Assembly: GCA_002633005.1 (NCBI GenBank)
Contig: NMRA01000250.1
Span: forward strand, 205,895 to 269,894
DNA length: 64,000 nt
Source of the DNA: Phoronis australis
Taxonomy: Eukaryota > Phoronida > Phoronidae
Direction of reading: 5' to 3'
The position numbers and the translations under genes were made by a program. Below the pieces are notes generated by a model that did not search any database, was not told the origin of the DNA, and saw only the letters and a list, made by a program, of their open reading frames with translations. Below, piece by piece: positions 14,401 to 23,200 of this stretch; position 1 is the stretch's first letter, and every line of letters starts with the position of its first letter.

Positions 14401-17400
14401 TTTACCAAGTCAGGGGCCTCTCCTTCAGGAATCAGAAGCAGTTGTTAAAATAAACTGGCAGATTTGTGTCTTCATCAATGAATATTACATTTAGCTTTGA
14501 GTCACAAAGTTCTCCCTCAGGAATCAAAACCAGTCGTTAAAATAAATAGGACACATTTCAGCAGAGATCAGTCAAGCTCCGCTAAACTTTGAGGCAGAAT
14601 TATTCAGAAACGAAACAGAATTTTCAATGGGCTAAAATATTATCAAAGACAAACTTTAGCAAGAGATCAATTTGTCACTGATGTGCTAATATGGCTGACG
14701 GACAACACTGAATTTTTTATGCATACACTCCATTGAATACAGAAGCCAAGAAAAATATTTTTGAACAGATTATGTGTATCCAGTAAAACTTTAGGTATAA
14801 TTATAATTTGAACTGGGGGCATGTTTCATAAAAAGTGACGTAAGACTTAAATCAGAAATACAGACTCTAAAGGTTTGCTCATGCCAAATAAATGAAAATG
14901 CAAACCATCTGTATTTTTCTTGGTTTTCTCATGTTGTGCATCCCACTTAAACAGGTCGTTTCTAATAACGACGGGCGAGGTCGTGTCCTCTTTGGCTTCC
15001 CACTGAGGGTCGAGGTAGTCATTCATTTCTTCGTCAATGTCTACTTTCTCTGACATCCACTGCTGAAGTAGTTCTTGAGCTAAAAAGAAATTGAAAACAT
15101 TTCACTAAACCATTACGTCACATGATGTGGCCAACTGGTGGCGTGCAGACCAGATTTAAAATTTTGTGATTTCACAAGACATGACACATTAAAACTACCA
15201 TAAATCCTGGTCTTGGTCCAAAAACAACTTTTGGTTTTTCTTCAAACAGTTTCATCAGGATAGTGAATAACAATTGACACAGGGAAATTATTTTTTTCCA
15301 CCCAAAAAAGTGGTAAACACCTGCATCTGTAATTTGTGATGTCTTCCTCAGTGCAAATCAGGTGACATACATCCTGTGTACAGCGCCACCTATTACGCAC
15401 TGAGGAAAATATCTGGAACAGCAGTCGAAAATTTCTACAGGTATTTACGACCCTTTTGGATGGAAACAATGAATTTCCCTGTATCAACGTGTTAATGTTT
15501 GGTGTAATCCATTGCCGTTATAAAACTAACCACAACATATTCCTTATTGAGAATGAGGATGATTTCAAGGCTTAGGAAAAAAATTGTCAGTTCGCTATAG
15601 CATGAGTTAAGGCTCAGACAGTTGACCTGTCACGTGTGGTCAATTTCGGCATCACAAACGTCCATTGCAATAGCCCAGAAGACCAATCTAATCTGAGTAA
15701 AGAACAACTCGAGGCCTTTTTACATTGGTAAGTAGTCTAAATAAAAATTTAATGGAAGGTAGGTTTCTAGCAGCTTCAACCACACCAACAACTTTTAGTA
15801 ATTTTCTAAAATCGTCTGGGAGTGTCTTCTGGTGAGACTGTGAGAAGAAAATATCCAGAAACACAATATGCAGCAGTGTGTTCTCACAGGCTGCGCGTGA
15901 TCAACTTTGACACTTGCGCATGGTCAAGGGGTTAAGAAATCTTATTGGAATGTAAGCTGGAGGTCGCCATGTAGAACCACTGACCCGTCGGTGAGGTCAA
16001 TCATGTAAAACCGCAGTTATCTACATTTCACAAAAGCTGCACGAATTTAAACATGTTTCCTAGGTTAAAAACAATTGCAGTTGGCCTGGTTCGCGTTGTA
16101 CCAGACACGCGCACGTCGCTCATGTGGGCGCATTGCACTGATCACCTGGAACCATTTTTATGCTTTATTTAGCTGAGGAACTAGAGACCTCAAAGGTCTA
16201 GCAGTGCCCTCCAGTGGGATTTGAAGACACAACGTTGAGTAAAGGAAGCAGATATTTATCCCAGTAGGCCACACTGCTTGCTCTATATCCTAGGTTAACT
16301 GGCCAACTACTTTGTTAACTTAATTTAGCCATTGCTTATTTTGCATAAATTGCGCAACATCCTGTCACTCAAATTACAGAAAATATAATTCTGAATGACA
16401 TTTAGCAGCACACACTGTGAAACTCATTCACAGTCTAAAAATAAACACAATAAGAATAGAAAATTAAGTAACAACATAACAACATGTCATTACAATAATA
16501 ATAATAGCAATAACGATAACCAGAATAACCACAACATTATCCGCAAAAGTCCCCAACCTTCAGCGTATGTGTCTTCATGTTCGTGCAGTTGTTCCACTGT
16601 GCCCAACACTTCATACTTGGCGTTTCGCTTGTTGCTGGAGTGAGGCAAGCCAAAAGCTTCCGCAGCTGCCTGATTGGTCACCTCTTCCACCTTCTGATGT
16701 GCGAGAGAGAGAGAGATTGTAACATCGTATGACATAACCTGCACACACAGGATTTACTTCAGAAAGGATTTGTATCGTTTTTCTACACATTTTCAGAGGG
16801 GGACACAGCTATGACACTAAATTATTAATTTTCAACTTATTGTGCACAAAAATGTCATTTCTAGAAGGCTGATTACTTTACTACAAATAATAGAAAATTT
16901 ATCAAAAATTCTTTCATAACATGTACACTGAACACAGTACAAGTTGTATTAATGATTGTCTAAAATTTTCTAAACTTTCATTTTTGTGTAAAATTTGACA
17001 AAATAGGATTTCACTCGTCGCCATCTGTTAGAAGTTTGCTATAATTCATCAAGATATTTTACTAGTAAGTTTTCTCTCTAATACAGATCACCAATCAATG
17101 GACACACAATGAAAAAGCCAGATTCTTCTATTTATTGTCAAAGCATAGTTTGCTTTGAAAACTTATCTTTCCTCACGAATCTATTAGAAACCTTGGAAAT
17201 CATTTTACTAGTTGTGGAGAATTTTCAAAGTTCTGAAAATTTCACCATAAGTTTTGACACATTATCGTATTTAATATCTCGGACATTCGCAATACTTCAA
17301 AATACAATAAGTTGTTTTCCATTCTCCTGGTTAAAAATTGCTTAGAAGCTAGGTCGACCAAATGGCATGCCACTTAGTTATGTTTCATGTAAAGTATTAC

Positions 17401-17439
17401 CTGAATCCATCTTTCTATATCATTTGCATTGGGAAGTAC
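2319..17439 (-). CDS. CCDC191: CCDC191-like coiled-coil protein, partial gene (16 exons seen)
   Basis: Sixteen exons on the minus strand join in one frame with matching phases and give about 770 codons. Order: an N-terminal block with WIQKVEEVTNQAAAEAF and AQELLQQWM motifs; a charged coiled coil rich in E, K, R and Q; tryptophan-containing motifs (HFSAWYDLVLEKR, LLRAWNAWKAY, YFQSWRAWVQRQQ) resembling the short Trp repeats of Sfi1-type proteins; a low-complexity Ser/Gln section; then a second E/K/R coiled coil. I recognise the layout and motifs as CCDC191 (KIAA1407). Its molecular role is not established, and a centrosomal or ciliary role suggested by the Trp motifs is inference. The start codon exon and the C-terminal exons are not in view. 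SORL1 lies head to head with it. Oddities are a GC donor at 14129 and an array of in-frame donors at 5691-5818. Confidence 0.85.
2455..2646 (+). repeat. Diverged tandem pair
   Basis: The sequence caaggcccatagccagctat and its following ggaaccttta occur twice about 110 bases apart inside a CCDC191 intron. Confidence 0.85.
2746..2846. repeat. Inverted repeat with 20-bp perfect stem
   Basis: 2765-2784 (tgcattttgagaaccagttt) is the exact reverse complement of 2808-2827, with a 23-base loop. The arms extend imperfectly to about 37 bases. Probably a small foldback element in a CCDC191 intron. Confidence 0.95.
3172..3254 (-). CDS. CCDC191: CCDC191 exon o (coiled coil)
   Basis: Phase 1 to 0. It encodes MEERAAERARMKAEREARRR and QADEEKL, a highly charged helix. 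Acceptor cttgccattag, donor CTG/gtaatt. Confidence 0.85.
4050..4141 (-). CDS. CCDC191: CCDC191 exon n
   Basis: Phase 2 to 1. Low-complexity Ser/Gln sequence (SDPSAVNTARSSVSQQSTVS). Supported by splice sites (cacgtcgtag, AAAG/gtgggt) and by phase with both neighbours. Confidence 0.75.
4969..5099 (-). CDS. CCDC191: CCDC191 exon m
   Basis: Phase 0 to 2. It encodes LLQKHIDNMPVTTVPLHSSQ and a Ser/Lys-rich segment ending ARSTASSV. Acceptor attaattccag, donor CG/gtgagt. Confidence 0.82.
5385..5446 (-). mobile_element. Decayed tRNA-like SINE head
   Basis: The reverse strand reads tgtggctcagtgattaac (A-box-like) and gagttggatcccat (B-box-like) at tRNA spacing. No clear body, so this is a fragment. 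Confidence 0.5.
5691..5818 (-). repeat. 30-bp minisatellite with repeated in-frame splice donors
   Basis: Starting at the donor of the CCDC191 exon ending at 5819, units of 30, 30, 30 and 33 bases each begin with gtcagt after GAG or CAG. A last copy reads GAG/gtgagg. The frame is open throughout (VSTVIGQKVE, VSVVIGQKVE, VSVVIGQKIE, VSVIVIGHIVE), then stops. Confidence 0.95.
5819..6232 (-). CDS. CCDC191: CCDC191 exon l (largest)
   Basis: Phase 0 to 0, 138 codons. It encodes DELFAQPSKKLSSASSRTNN, then KPWEKTPFVPNTFEHRQKAQ, then a Gln-rich coiled coil ending QQAEQQQ. The first donor is CAG/gtcagt. The frame stays open past it for another 44 codons through a 30-bp repeat that supplies four further in-frame donors, so the exon end may vary. 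Confidence 0.88.
6627..6879 (-). CDS. CCDC191: CCDC191 exon k
   Basis: Phase 2 to 0, 84 codons. It encodes LNQMAEDHVRLKLLNQYFQS, a third Trp motif (WRAWVQRQQ), then a Ser/Gly/Ala-rich linker ending SARTKV. Acceptor catttcttccttag, donor GTG/gtaaag. Confidence 0.88.
6880..8154. other. CCDC191 intron, no gene seen
   Basis: AT-rich intron. A tRNA-like head fragment (ccagtccacacggcctcctc) lies near 6960. A stretch near 7020-7090 is related to 58400-58500. No exon was recognised. Confidence 0.6.
8155..8345 (-). CDS. CCDC191: CCDC191 exon j (Trp motifs)
   Basis: Phase 0 to 2. It encodes ILQRHFSAWYDLVLEKRVKM, then LDWRCLLRAWNAWKAYTRSR. These spaced Trp/Leu motifs are the most diagnostic part of the CCDC191 match. 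Acceptor ctctcaacag, donor CAG/gtgagc. Confidence 0.9.
8536..8705. mobile_element. Diverged relative of the 39131 TIR element
   Basis: Shares taattacagagtg, gtgactaacttt, the agccgtcatgacgg palindrome and a terminal ttttgtcagaacactt segment with 39131-39477. Only the right end is recognisable. Confidence 0.6.
9021..9153 (-). CDS. CCDC191: CCDC191 exon i
   Basis: Phase 2 to 0. It encodes SEHTATFSDTSLPTKEIQRE followed by ERKRRNLLKAMEVVQTKEAA. It returns to basic helical sequence and leads directly into the Trp-motif exon. Donor CAG/gttagt. Confidence 0.85.
9764..9898 (-). CDS. CCDC191: CCDC191 exon h
   Basis: Phase 2 to 2. It encodes KKQESMENVRPNVLSQNQDN and a polar Ser/Asn-rich segment ending TAWGPPSD. 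Acceptor gtcattgtag, donor AG/gtgatt. Confidence 0.8.
10074..10115 (-). CDS. CCDC191: CCDC191 micro-exon g
   Basis: A 42-base exon, phase 2 to 2, encoding QHSPRLIVPWDLE. It is too short to stand alone, but both splice sites (ctttttgcag and AG/gtgtat) and both phases fit the neighbours. Confidence 0.7.
10724..10836 (-). CDS. CCDC191: CCDC191 exon f (coiled coil)
   Basis: Phase 0 to 2. It encodes EDRDKQLKKKQEEELIQQEM and then an R/E-rich helix. Acceptor tttgtcttttag, donor CG/gtaaaa. Confidence 0.85.
10978..11058 (-). mobile_element. tRNA-derived SINE head (second family)
   Basis: The reverse strand reads tggttcagtagattggag (A box) and gtgggtttgagtcccgg (B box) with normal spacing. It lacks a cloverleaf and flanking gene signals, so it is a SINE head rather than a tRNA gene. 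Confidence 0.7.
11499..11603 (-). CDS. CCDC191: CCDC191 exon e (coiled coil)
   Basis: Thirty-five codons, phase 0 to 0, beginning VKENREKREKELERQRLERQ and continuing as a strongly charged helix. Acceptor ggttctgtag, donor gtaaag. It follows a 2.5-kb intron that carries a TTAA-flanked MITE. Confidence 0.85.
11960..12563. mobile_element. 604-bp piggyBac-like MITE with TTAA ends
   Basis: Begins TTAACCCTTATCCTGC and ends GCAGGATAAGGGTTAA: a 12-bp perfect terminal inverted repeat inside TTAA on both sides. TTAA target duplication with CCCT-type ends is the piggyBac signature. No transposase frame, so non-autonomous. A truncated copy is at 57400. Confidence 0.9.
12564..14129. other. CCDC191 intron, no gene seen
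   Basis: AT-rich sequence with no recognised exon. Short open frames on both strands have no splice or homology support. Confidence 0.6.
14130..14296 (-). CDS. CCDC191: CCDC191 exon d, with GC donor
   Basis: Phase 1 to 0. It encodes YAYDYEKDDEGDIVNNILQN and a basic-acidic helix ending LRMEMRHQK. Only a GC donor (AAG/gcaagt, the GC-AG consensus) gives the correct phase and matches the downstream exon. The alternative GT four bases on would break the frame. Confidence 0.8.
14906..15079 (-). CDS. CCDC191: CCDC191 exon c
   Basis: Phase 1 to 1. It encodes QELLQQWMSEKVDIDEEMND followed by an acidic and lysine-rich stretch. The acceptor is tttctttttag and the donor GATG/gtttgc. The single terminal G completes a valine codon with the next exon. 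Confidence 0.85.
15272..15488. mobile_element. Foldback MITE, about 55-bp arms
   Basis: The left arm TTGACACAGGGAAATT and the right arm (reverse complement TTGATACAGGGAAATT) match imperfectly through cca-ccaaaa-ggt-gtaaa-acctg. A second inner match, ttcctcagtgc, follows. No coding capacity. Confidence 0.85.
16076..16285 (-). mobile_element. tRNA-derived SINE copy 2
   Basis: Same body as 648-874 (ttgtaccagacacgcgcacg, actgatcacctggaacc, agctgaggaactagagacct). The tRNA-like head is more decayed. Confidence 0.85.
16558..16693 (-). CDS. CCDC191: CCDC191 exon b
   Basis: Phase 0 to 1. It encodes KVEEVTNQAAAEAFGLPHSS and a following acidic segment ending HEDTYAE. The acceptor follows a GA/CT microsatellite and reads cgcacatcag. 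The split alanine codon joins to the next exon (YAE-A-QELLQQWM). Confidence 0.85.
17401..17439 (-). CDS. CCDC191: CCDC191 exon a (first visible)
   Basis: Thirteen codons (VLPNANDIERWIQ), phase 0 in and out, between acceptor tttgttttccag and donor gtaata. It joins in frame to the next exon to give ERWIQKVEEV. No upstream exon with a start codon was found. A 41-bp minisatellite sits 37 bases upstream of the exon. Confidence 0.8.
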
Positions 17440-17475
17440 CTGGAAAACAAATAAAGACATTTGAAACACTATGAT

Positions 17476-17682
17476 CACTGGCACATTCTAACATGAAGCA
17501 TAAATGGGAGGGGTATCACTGGCACATTCTAACATGAAGCATAAATGGGAGGGGTATCACTGGCAAATTCTAACATGAAGCATAAATGGGAGGGGTATCA
17601 CTGGCACATTCTAACATGAAGCATAAATGGGAGAGGTATCACTGGCACATTCTAACATGAAGCATAAATGGGAGGGGTATTC
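17476..17682 (+). repeat. 41-bp minisatellite
   Basis: Five near-identical copies of a unit containing aacatgaagcataaatggga, with ggcacattct at 17480, 17521, 17562, 17603 and 17644. Confidence 0.98.
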
Positions 17683-18114
17683 ACGGGTGAGGAGATAGAT
17701 GACCCTGCCTAATTACACCTGCAACACTTTGGTTGAAGTTCACGCAGTTACACGCCCCCCAGCAATTCCATACTCGTGGCGTCAAATATTCTCCGTACAG
17801 CTAGCCACTTAAACATTGCTTTTGTAATCCTGAATGAAGTCCTGGACCCGGGTTCTAATTTTTTTTACTCGAAATGGAACTCAAAATTATGTTTGGCATT
17901 TTCTACTCTACTTTTGCGAGAACTCAAGATAAGCGTCTATTATTCTATGCTCGAGTGCATAATGACTAACGTGGATAATTTTATAGTTCTAGTTTGCAGT
18001 AGATAAACCAAACATTAAGGTTAAAAGTTCGAGTTTGAACTCGAAATTTCGAGTTTTTACTCAAGTTTGTAGCATGAATAACAGGGTCATCAAGTGCAAA
18101 CTTGGGCTAGAAAC

Positions 18115-18310
18115 TCATATACGTAAATTATAATGTACAGATAGATTGGTGAAAACTGATTGATACTGTTCATTTAAATGTCTGCTTTTTCTTCGGGTTT
18201 CAAGTGAAGTTTGACATTCTTCTTGAGTGCCGGGATACCAAAAAGAGTCTTTTCTGAGAGATTTGACATAGGTCCAAAAAGGTTTGCTCCAATTCTCCAT
18301 AGAGGAAGAA
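18115..18310 (-). mobile_element. LINE reverse-transcriptase fragment
   Basis: The reverse strand encodes ENWSKPFWTYVKSLRKDSFW, then LNEQYQSVFT. This is the segment before the reverse transcriptase of CR1/Jockey-type LINEs (PFW-Y-KS-RKD, LN-QF-SVF). It is too short to be active. Confidence 0.8.
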
Positions 18311-18364
18311 GTCAGTCAGATACTTCGTCGTGGGCTTTGTTCAGCCTTTGTTGAGTTCTTTCTC

Positions 18365-19070
18365 CAAAGTCAAGTTGGTATAAGTACCATTTGCACATAC
18401 ATAGATGACGTAGAGGGAAACCTTAGGCGGTCGTCAAATTGTCCTTAATTCCTTCCAACTCAAACACGCGCAGTGTAAAATGGCCAGTTGCTGATTTGGA
18501 CAACTGAACAAAGGACTGCTAAAAAGTTTGATTAATATGGGAGTATTTGTCTGAGTTGGAAGGAATTATCAATTATAGACATAGGTGGATTTGCCCCTCT
18601 ATGCCTGGCTCTATGTCCATATACATGCACATAACACTAACAGGTATTTATAGTATCAACAAGAGCCCAACATGACTTTGATGGTTAATCAGTATGAGGC
18701 ATAATTCGCTGAAAGGCTTCCGACGTATGAAGGGACTATGTGAGCATAACCATCTCTACTGCTCAGTAGAGGCGGCGACACTGTCTAGTTTAAGACTACG
18801 TAGGCAATGACCATCGCCTCTGTTGGCCCGAACCAGAGGCGATGCAGAGGCTATAGGCGCTCTGTACGCCGGAAGCTTTTCGGCGAATTATGCCTCGCAC
18901 CGACTAAACCATCAAAGTCACGTTGTTATAAATACCTTTTGCGCATAAAGGAACACCTGAGGAGGTTGTCGATGCCTTTAATTCCTTCCAACTCGAACAA
19001 ATACTCCAATTATCAAACTTTTTCTTCGAGCAGTCCCTATTTCAGTTCCCAAAATCGTGAAATCAACTTT
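18365..19070. mobile_element. Compound foldback element
   Basis: Arms about 18505-18728 and 18865-19055 are imperfect inverted copies (gagttggaaggaatta, tgactttgatgg, gaggcataattcgc, cttccgacgta). A third copy of the outer arm in the right-arm orientation precedes them at about 18365-18470. The loop holds an 11-bp perfect hairpin, catcgcctctg, at 18812-18822 and 18834-18844. Confidence 0.85.
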
Positions 19071-19287
19071 TTCATTTTTTAACCAGGCCGTAGGTCAGAA
19101 GTTGCGGACCTACCGGCGAACTTTGAAAGCTGAAGGTCCCGCCCTTCGCGTACGTGCTGCCGGGAACCAGCCGTGCATTTGCCGTGTTGTTAAACATTAA
19201 AATGTCAAATATGTGCACAAAGACTATTAAATGTCATATCAACAGCATTTATTTTTATCAAATACAAACAATAATTCATTGAAATAC

Positions 19288-20094
19288 NNNNNNNNNNNNN
19301 NNNNNNNNNNNNNNNNNNNNNNNNNNNNNNNNNNNNNNNNNNNNNNNNNNNNNNNNNNNNNNNNNNNNNNNNNNNNNNNNNNNNNNNNNNNNNNNNNNNN
19401 NNNNNNNNNNNNNNNNNNNNNNNNNNNNNNNNNNNNNNNNNNNNNNNNNNNNNNNNNNNNNNNNNNNNNNNNNNNNNNNNNNNNNNNNNNNNNNNNNNNN
19501 NNNNNNNNNNNNNNNNNNNNNNNNNNNNNNNNNNNNNNNNNNNNNNNNNNNNNNNNNNNNNNNNNNNNNNNNNNNNNNNNNNNNNNNNNNNNNNNNNNNN
19601 NNNNNNNNNNNNNNNNNNNNNNNNNNNNNNNNNNNNNNNNNNNNNNNNNNNNNNNNNNNNNNNNNNNNNNNNNNNNNNNNNNNNNNNNNNNNNNNNNNNN
19701 NNNNNNNNNNNNNNNNNNNNNNNNNNNNNNNNNNNNNNNNNNNNNNNNNNNNNNNNNNNNNNNNNNNNNNNNNNNNNNNNNNNNNNNNNNNNNNNNNNNN
19801 NNNNNNNNNNNNNNNNNNNNNNNNNNNNNNNNNNNNNNNNNNNNNNNNNNNNNNNNNNNNNNNNNNNNNNNNNNNNNNNNNNNNNNNNNNNNNNNNNNNN
19901 NNNNNNNNNNNNNNNNNNNNNNNNNNNNNNNNNNNNNNNNNNNNNNNNNNNNNNNNNNNNNNNNNNNNNNNNNNNNNNNNNNNNNNNNNNNNNNNNNNNN
20001 NNNNNNNNNNNNNNNNNNNNNNNNNNNNNNNNNNNNNNNNNNNNNNNNNNNNNNNNNNNNNNNNNNNNNNNNNNNNNNNNNNNNNNNNNNNNNN
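19288..20094. other. Assembly gap (807 N)
   Basis: Unresolved bases. The SORL1 frame enters from inside it, so the signal-peptide exon sequence is probably hidden here. Confidence 0.99.
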
Positions 20095-20218
20095 GAAAAT
20101 TGAAGTTGATCTTCGTGGGGCAAAAGAAGATGCCACCGATTTCTTGAAAACGCACTTGGCCGACGCCGAATCTCGACACAAACGCAGCGCTCCAAACAAC
20201 TCGCCCATTTCAAAAATG
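20095..20218 (+). CDS. SORL1: SORL1 exon 1 (3' part; rest in gap)
   Basis: Forty-one codons are visible after the N run, phase 0 out. They form a charged propeptide ending [20 protein letters not shown] matches the furin-type cleavage that releases the SORL1 propeptide. Donor AAAATG/gtttgt. The signal peptide and start codon must lie inside 19288-20094. Confidence 0.85.
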
Positions 20219-23200
20219 GTTTGTATTAGTTTGAATTTGCCTTATAGGTTATGCTTGTCTCATGCGTGCTAGTACGGTGCTTTCAGCCAAAATCAGCTAT
20301 GCACGACCAAATTTTATTTCATGTAATTGCTCAAGATGAAATCTCAAAAACGCTGAGGGCTGAGGCTATGCTTTTCTAATTACTATATCGTTTGTTTTCA
20401 TTTCATGCAATTTTAAAAGTTATTCATGGAAATCGTATCTAATTCTTATTATTTGATAACCCTCATGCAAAAGTGGAACATTTTATCCACAATTTCTTCA
20501 GCGTTTTGGATAACAGTGCGTAATGACAATGTAAGGAGTGTGCATATAAAACAATGGTTCGACTCACCTTGGAACACGCCTCTACTGTTTGGGACCCTTA
20601 TACCCAAAAAGAGATTGCAGCTATAGAGAAAGTACACAGGAGAGCTGCTCAATGGGTCATGAGACTGTTCAATCATCTATCCTCTGTCGATTCAATGGTA
20701 GAAACCTTAAACTGGCCCACTCTCAGTCACAGTCGCAAAATCTGTCGTCTGAAAATGTTTTACAAATATAATAAGAAGTTGGTGATCATCAACTCTGATG
20801 TTGCCCCTATCGCATATCTTACTGTTTGGGCATCTGTATCAGAAGGTCATCAAATTATAGTAGTACAATAAATAGGACAGATTACAGGAATAAGACATTC
20901 TTTCCTAGAACAGTCGCGGACTGGAATAGCTTGCCGGGCTACATTACATCAGTGCCTTCTCTTGATATCTTTGTGAGCAAGTTATCTGCCTGTCTGAAGT
21001 AACATAGTGGGGTGCCTCCATTTGGAGTACCCGCTTACTGACTGCCTTATCTGTTAACAATCTAGCTATGTTAACCGACCTCTGAAGTGACGTCCACTAT
21101 GTACATATATTCTAATAGTTGTTCTCGTTTTTGTTGATCTTCATTGTTATACAGTGACACAATACTCTTGAGAGAGTGAGGTCACTTAAACCAAGAAGAA
21201 GAAGAAAACATATTATCTGAAAGATTTGTGTGAATCCGCTCTGTCATTTCCAATGTGCCAAAGTTGGCTTAAGTTGGACATTTTTCTAGGGTCCTAGGTA
21301 CCCTTAAGGGCAGCCTAGGGGGTGGCACATCCTAACCCATCGTGTACACCATAAGAACTTGCAAATTACACTTAACCTTGGCTGAACTATGAGTCAACTT
21401 TATGTGTACATACCTTTCAAGTCATGTATTTTGATTTAGACATACCAAAACTGCCATAGTCAGTTCTGACCAACTTTAACCAGCATCAGCATGTTCAAAG
21501 TTCAACACATCCAACATTCAAGCATTGCGCAAAGGTGTCTCCTATTCCTCTTGAGTGCGGTCTTACTTGTGAATATGTGCAAGGGAGTGAATGAGAACCT
21601 TGATATAATGCGAAAGCGTTTTCTGGGGATGTGCTCGTATTTTAAGAGTTCCAACAGCTTCAAAGTTGAACAGCTTTAATACCGTAGATTAAGCAAGAGT
21701 TATACAAATAACATCCTAGAGATGGCGTTGTTTTATTCATCATCTAACTGCTACAGCAGTTTTCAGTTCATTAAATTAACGTTTTGTTTTATTTACATAC
21801 AGAATGTGGTCAAACTAAGTTGAATTTTAGTAAACATATCTAGATGACACTAAAGTATAGCTTTGATGTAAATACTTATGTGTTGAAAAATCAATTGCAT
21901 CTAGATTAAATCCCTAGCAACTTGTTCACATAATTGTGTGACTGTCTTTGAAGTTGAAAGAGTGAAATTACAAGCTGAAGGCTACTTTGGGAAAAGTATG
22001 TCAAGACATTAGGTCATGTGATATGGCTGATATGGCCAATAGGCGGCGTGCTGACCAGACTTAAAAATATTTGTGTTGACTTGAAAGTGTTGTTGTTATT
22101 TCAGGTGCAGGTGAATTCGTCCCACTATCAGATGTTGGTGAACTGGGCAGGTTTGGGCAGTAAGGTGATTGTCGCCTTGGCGAAGGACCCTGTGATGACC
22201 CCTAGGTCAACCAGCATACTGTTTGTATCCTATGACTATGGGTTGAGTTTTGTGAACCGAACAGTGAAGTACGGCAACACGACAGTAGTGATGAATGACT
22301 TTCAGAATAGTCCAGTGTACAACAGCCATGTAAGTATTGCTTCAGCTGACCTAATTTGTTTGTGTTTAGTCATATACAGGGCTGATAACTCCAGTATAGT
22401 ACTAGTGAAAGGTAGCAGAGGTCATGCTATCAACTTATTGATTAGTAGCATAATTTCAGAAAATCTTTATAAGTTACTTTTCTAGTTTTGTAGATGTTCG
22501 ACTAAATACGCAAACTTGGCGATAATCTCCTTCGTAACTTTAGCCAGTTACTAGGGTGGTAGTGACCTCCAGTGGCAATATGTTGAATCTGGACTCGAAA
22601 GAGTATTCTCGATGGATGGGATATTGCTCACGCATTCAGTCACAGACAGGCTGCTAAGACGGCGAGAATTGATGGGGAATACTCGATGATGGACAGTTTT
22701 CGAGGACATGTATAGTTGTTGGTGGCCATCGTTGCAGAAATTTATAAATCTCCATTGTTCACTTAAACGTAACTTGCTTATTTAGCACACAACGTGACAT
22801 TGTATTAATTGCATTAAAATTTTCCGCAAAAATTAAGATTAAGATCATTACAGGTGATTGCAAGCATGTCTTGCTGTGTATTGATGGCATAAAGCAATAT
22901 ATAAGGTCTCATTACATACAATAAGGTAATTGGACGTTGAAAAATGGAGAAATGGCTATTTTGTCAATTATTCTTGTACAAAACAAGTGGAGAATCATCA
23001 TGCTGTTTTCTGTTCCAGTATATATTCACGGATGTTATTCACAACTTAACAGTGACTTCCACCAATTACGGCCGCACATTCCTCGTCACCCATCTGAGTT
23101 TTTGTCCGCGAACAATCGCCCTACATCCAAGTAACTACCGCGTTATCCTGGCTTCCGATGAGGCTGATCGCAGAAAAAGAGTAAGTTGTTACTTTGTTGG

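Larger units (their letters stand above)
17440..20094. other. Divergent intergenic region between CCDC191 and SORL1
   Basis: No coding exon was recognised. It contains a 41-bp minisatellite, a LINE fragment, a large foldback element, a short GC-rich stretch (19080-19180) and the 807-base gap. Promoters of both genes should lie here, but no core element can be assigned with confidence. Confidence 0.7.

Noticed and set aside
16395-16643. Asn-rich frame near 16490
   Set aside because: Created by an AAT/AAC simple repeat and antisense to a CCDC191 exon.
19205-20213. Frames of about 300 codons spanning the large gap
   Set aside because: Almost entirely N; only the final 41 codons in one frame (SORL1 exon 1) are supported.
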